A stretch of DNA of 6,235 nt from Methanoregula sp. (lineage in GTDB: Archaea; Halobacteriota; Methanomicrobia; Methanomicrobiales; Methanospirillaceae), in assembly GCA_003154335.1 (NCBI GenBank), contig PMDE01000133.1:3029-9263 (forward strand), given 5' to 3'. The position numbers and the translations under genes are program-made. The notes beneath the pieces are model-generated. The model saw only the letters and a program-made list of their open reading frames with translations, did not search any database and was not told the origin of the DNA. Below, one piece after another: positions 4,819 through 6,235 of this stretch (positions are counted from its first letter, which is position 1; every line of letters starts with the position of its first letter).

Positions 4819-6180
4819 TTAATCACGGGGAATGTCTCCTTTTGCCAGCTCGATGATTCTCTGCCGTTCATCATCATGTTCGTTTTTATGGATATAGATG
4901 CCCGCATCCTTCCTGTTGATGGAGAGAAGGGCATTTATCCGACAGCGGGTGGACTCCCCGTTTAAGAAACAGTCCTCCGGAGAAATCCTGCCAAAAAAGT
5001 TGTTTATTTCAGCTCCGAAACTATCCTTGCAATTGACAACGGCGAAGACAGACAGGTTGACAGCAACCATAAGAACTCCTCGTTTTTCTGCAACATCTGC
5101 TTCTGCAAGCCGGAATGAGCCGAATTTTTCATCGCCGTAATCATGGAGGAATTCCCGGTAGAAAGGATCATGGCGTTCTTTGAGCTGGCCTAAGAATATT
5201 CCGGATTTGAGAGGCAGGCACCGGGAGTACCTGGCATTCACCGGAGAAACAAGATGGCTGAATGCAGGATTTTTTAAGATCTCCTGGAGGGGGGTCTGTG
5301 CCCGGGTAAATATGTTTTCTTTTAAACCCCCGGAAAAATTCAGGGTTACCGGTTTAAAGTAGAGAGTTTTTTCGCCGGAGGGCACGGACAAAGACCCATC
5401 CTTCATACGTGCGATCCCCCTGACAGATGATATCGGATTTGGTGTAGGGGGTTTTATTGATGGGGCCTTCACGAGAGGGTTGCCCCCGGGACGGGTGCCC
5501 TGTGCAATGGCTGACCAGGTCTCTGCGGAAAAAGTCTGGTCGAGGTTTTTTCTCCAGAGAGGGTCACGGACATGGGCAATCGAAACCAACCGGAACTGTG
5601 TACCGACCGGAATATATTTCGCGCCACAGTGAGTGCACTCCATGTAGAAATCCGTATGCGGAATGCCGAAGAGCTGTTTTCCGACAACCCGGTTTAGAAT
5701 CCCGGTGCGGCATACCGGGCACATGCTCATCCAGGATAACGGATCGTCATTTCCCGATCCCTGGAGCCTGACCAGTGGAGTCATGGCTGAGGCGGCATGC
5801 CAGGTCCACGGGGACATGAGCCGGATTCCGTTTTGCGTCCTGTGGGAAAACCTGTCCGATATTTCAACCGTTTCTGCGATACCGGCGGTGCACAGCACAT
5901 CGGCAATTACCGGTACAGCCGTTTTTCCCGGAATCTTCAGGCGCTCTTCAATACACCGGTCCAGTCCGTCCTGAGGCTTTTCAGCAGTATTTGACGGTGT
6001 CCGGAGGGTAAGGGTTTTGTTGAACTCGGCATTGAGACATTCCATGGCAACACCGAGTAATTCACCCGTGACCATGACTCCGCTTCTCAGGAAAGGCAGG
6101 CGTGATACGCGCCTGCTGACCGTTTCACAGGCAAGTGCAAACATTTCGGGGGACAGGGGGAAAAACTGTGTAGCTGACAT
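4819..6180 (-). CDS. Protein of unknown function with a central four-cysteine zinc site
   Basis: I do not recognise this 453-aa protein. The only clear motif is CPVC (Cys154, Cys157) with CTHC (Cys182, Cys185), a rubredoxin-like zinc ribbon with a 24-residue loop, followed by GAKYIPVGTQF. The N-terminal part (about 1-150) is mixed helix and strand with hydrophobic patches VPVIADVLCTAGIAETV and PWTWHAASAM. A Pro/Gly-rich stretch (230-252) separates the zinc site from a C-terminal part (about 255-453) that includes GVLMVAVNLSVFAVVNC, likely a buried strand pair rather than a membrane segment, and a charged end. No signal peptide is seen. The ATG at 6180 is the first possible start: an in-frame TAA lies five codons upstream (6198-6196). 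No good Shine-Dalgarno precedes it. It runs in the same direction as the next zinc-ribbon gene, 107 nt apart, so shared function is possible but not shown. Codons and composition look like the neighbours. Confidence 0.85.
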   Translation of the reverse strand: MSATQFFPLSPEMFALACETVSRRVSRLPFLRSGVMVTGELLGVAMECLNAEFNKTLTLRTPSNTAEKPQDGLDRCIEERLKIPGKTAVPVIADVLCTAGIAETVEISDRFSHRTQNGIRLMSPWTWHAASAMTPLVRLQGSGNDDPLSWMSMCPVCRTGILNRVVGKQLFGIPHTDFYMECTHCGAKYIPVGTQFRLVSIAHVRDPLWRKNLDQTFSAETWSAIAQGTRPGGNPLVKAPSIKPPTPNPISSVRGIARMKDGSLSVPSGEKTLYFKPVTLNFSGGLKENIFTRAQTPLQEILKNPAFSHLVSPVNARYSRCLPLKSGIFLGQLKERHDPFYREFLHDYGDEKFGSFRLAEADVAEKRGVLMVAVNLSVFAVVNCKDSFGAEINNFFGRISPEDCFLNGESTRCRINALLSINRKDAGIYIHKNEHDDERQRIIELAKGDIPRD

Positions 6181-6191
6181 TATGTATGCTG

Positions 6192-6226
6192 TTCTTTATC
6201 GGTTGTCACGCTGGAGGGATAAAGAA
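6192..6226. promoter_or_regulatory. 9-bp inverted repeat just upstream of the unknown zinc-site gene
   Basis: TTCTTTATC at 6192-6200 is the exact reverse complement of GATAAAGAA at 6218-6226, with a 17-nt spacer. The repeat starts 12 nt before the ATG at 6180 on the minus strand. The distal arm contains a TATA-like CTTTATC. It could be a dimeric regulator site overlapping the promoter, or a leader hairpin. A 9-bp exact match in 55 nt is less expected by chance than the other repeats here. Confidence 0.45.
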
Positions 6227-6235
6227 TCACCCTGA

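Noticed and set aside
5018..5095. Transmembrane helix in the unknown 453-aa protein
   Set aside because: The stretch GVLMVAVNLSVFAVVNC (368-384) is hydrophobic but short, contains Asn, and sits between charged segments; a buried beta hairpin is more likely.
1..6235. CRISPR array, insertion sequence, defence or prophage module
   Set aside because: No regularly spaced repeats, transposase, integrase, terminal repeats or tRNA were seen on either strand.

Overview
The window is archaeal and most likely from a methanogen of the Methanomicrobiales or a close relative. The main reason is an archaeal-type S-adenosylmethionine synthetase, which is unrelated in sequence to bacterial MetK and close to the Methanocaldococcus-type enzyme. 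The HisA and HisG sequences fit, and promoters look archaeal: AT-rich TATA-like boxes with U-rich tracts after genes. The genus call is weak because there is no rRNA or methanogenesis gene here. All six supported genes are on the minus strand, so transcription runs from high to low coordinates.

Layout in transcription order. (1) 6181-6235 is a short upstream region with a 9-bp inverted repeat. (2) 4819-6180 encodes a 453-aa protein of unknown function with a central four-cysteine zinc site. (3) 4712-4818 is a promoter-bearing gap with a small perfect palindrome. (4) 3329-4711 encodes a 460-aa protein: N-terminal zinc ribbon, PH/GRAM-like domain, long charged linker, second zinc ribbon and charged tail. 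(5) 3072-3328 is an AT-rich intergenic region holding a U-rich terminator for the gene before it, inverted repeats, and the likely promoter of the next operon. (6) 1869-3071 is mat (SAM synthetase). (7) 949-1860 is hisG, 233-943 is hisA, and 1-236 is the 5' part of hisB, cut by the window edge.

mat, hisG, hisA and hisB look like one operon: 8 nt between mat and hisG, 5 nt or less between hisG and hisA, and a 4-nt ATGA overlap between hisA and hisB. HisG makes phosphoribosyl-ATP from ATP and PRPP, HisA isomerises ProFAR to PRFAR, and HisB dehydrates imidazole glycerol phosphate. The other histidine genes must lie elsewhere or past the left edge. mat is not a histidine enzyme, but it shares ATP use, and both pathways feed on adenylate and one-carbon/methionine metabolism; the functional link is inference.

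I found no mobile element, CRISPR array, tRNA, rRNA or defence system. The least explained parts are the two zinc-site proteins, the inverted repeats in front of each transcription unit, and an unusual active-site loop in HisA.
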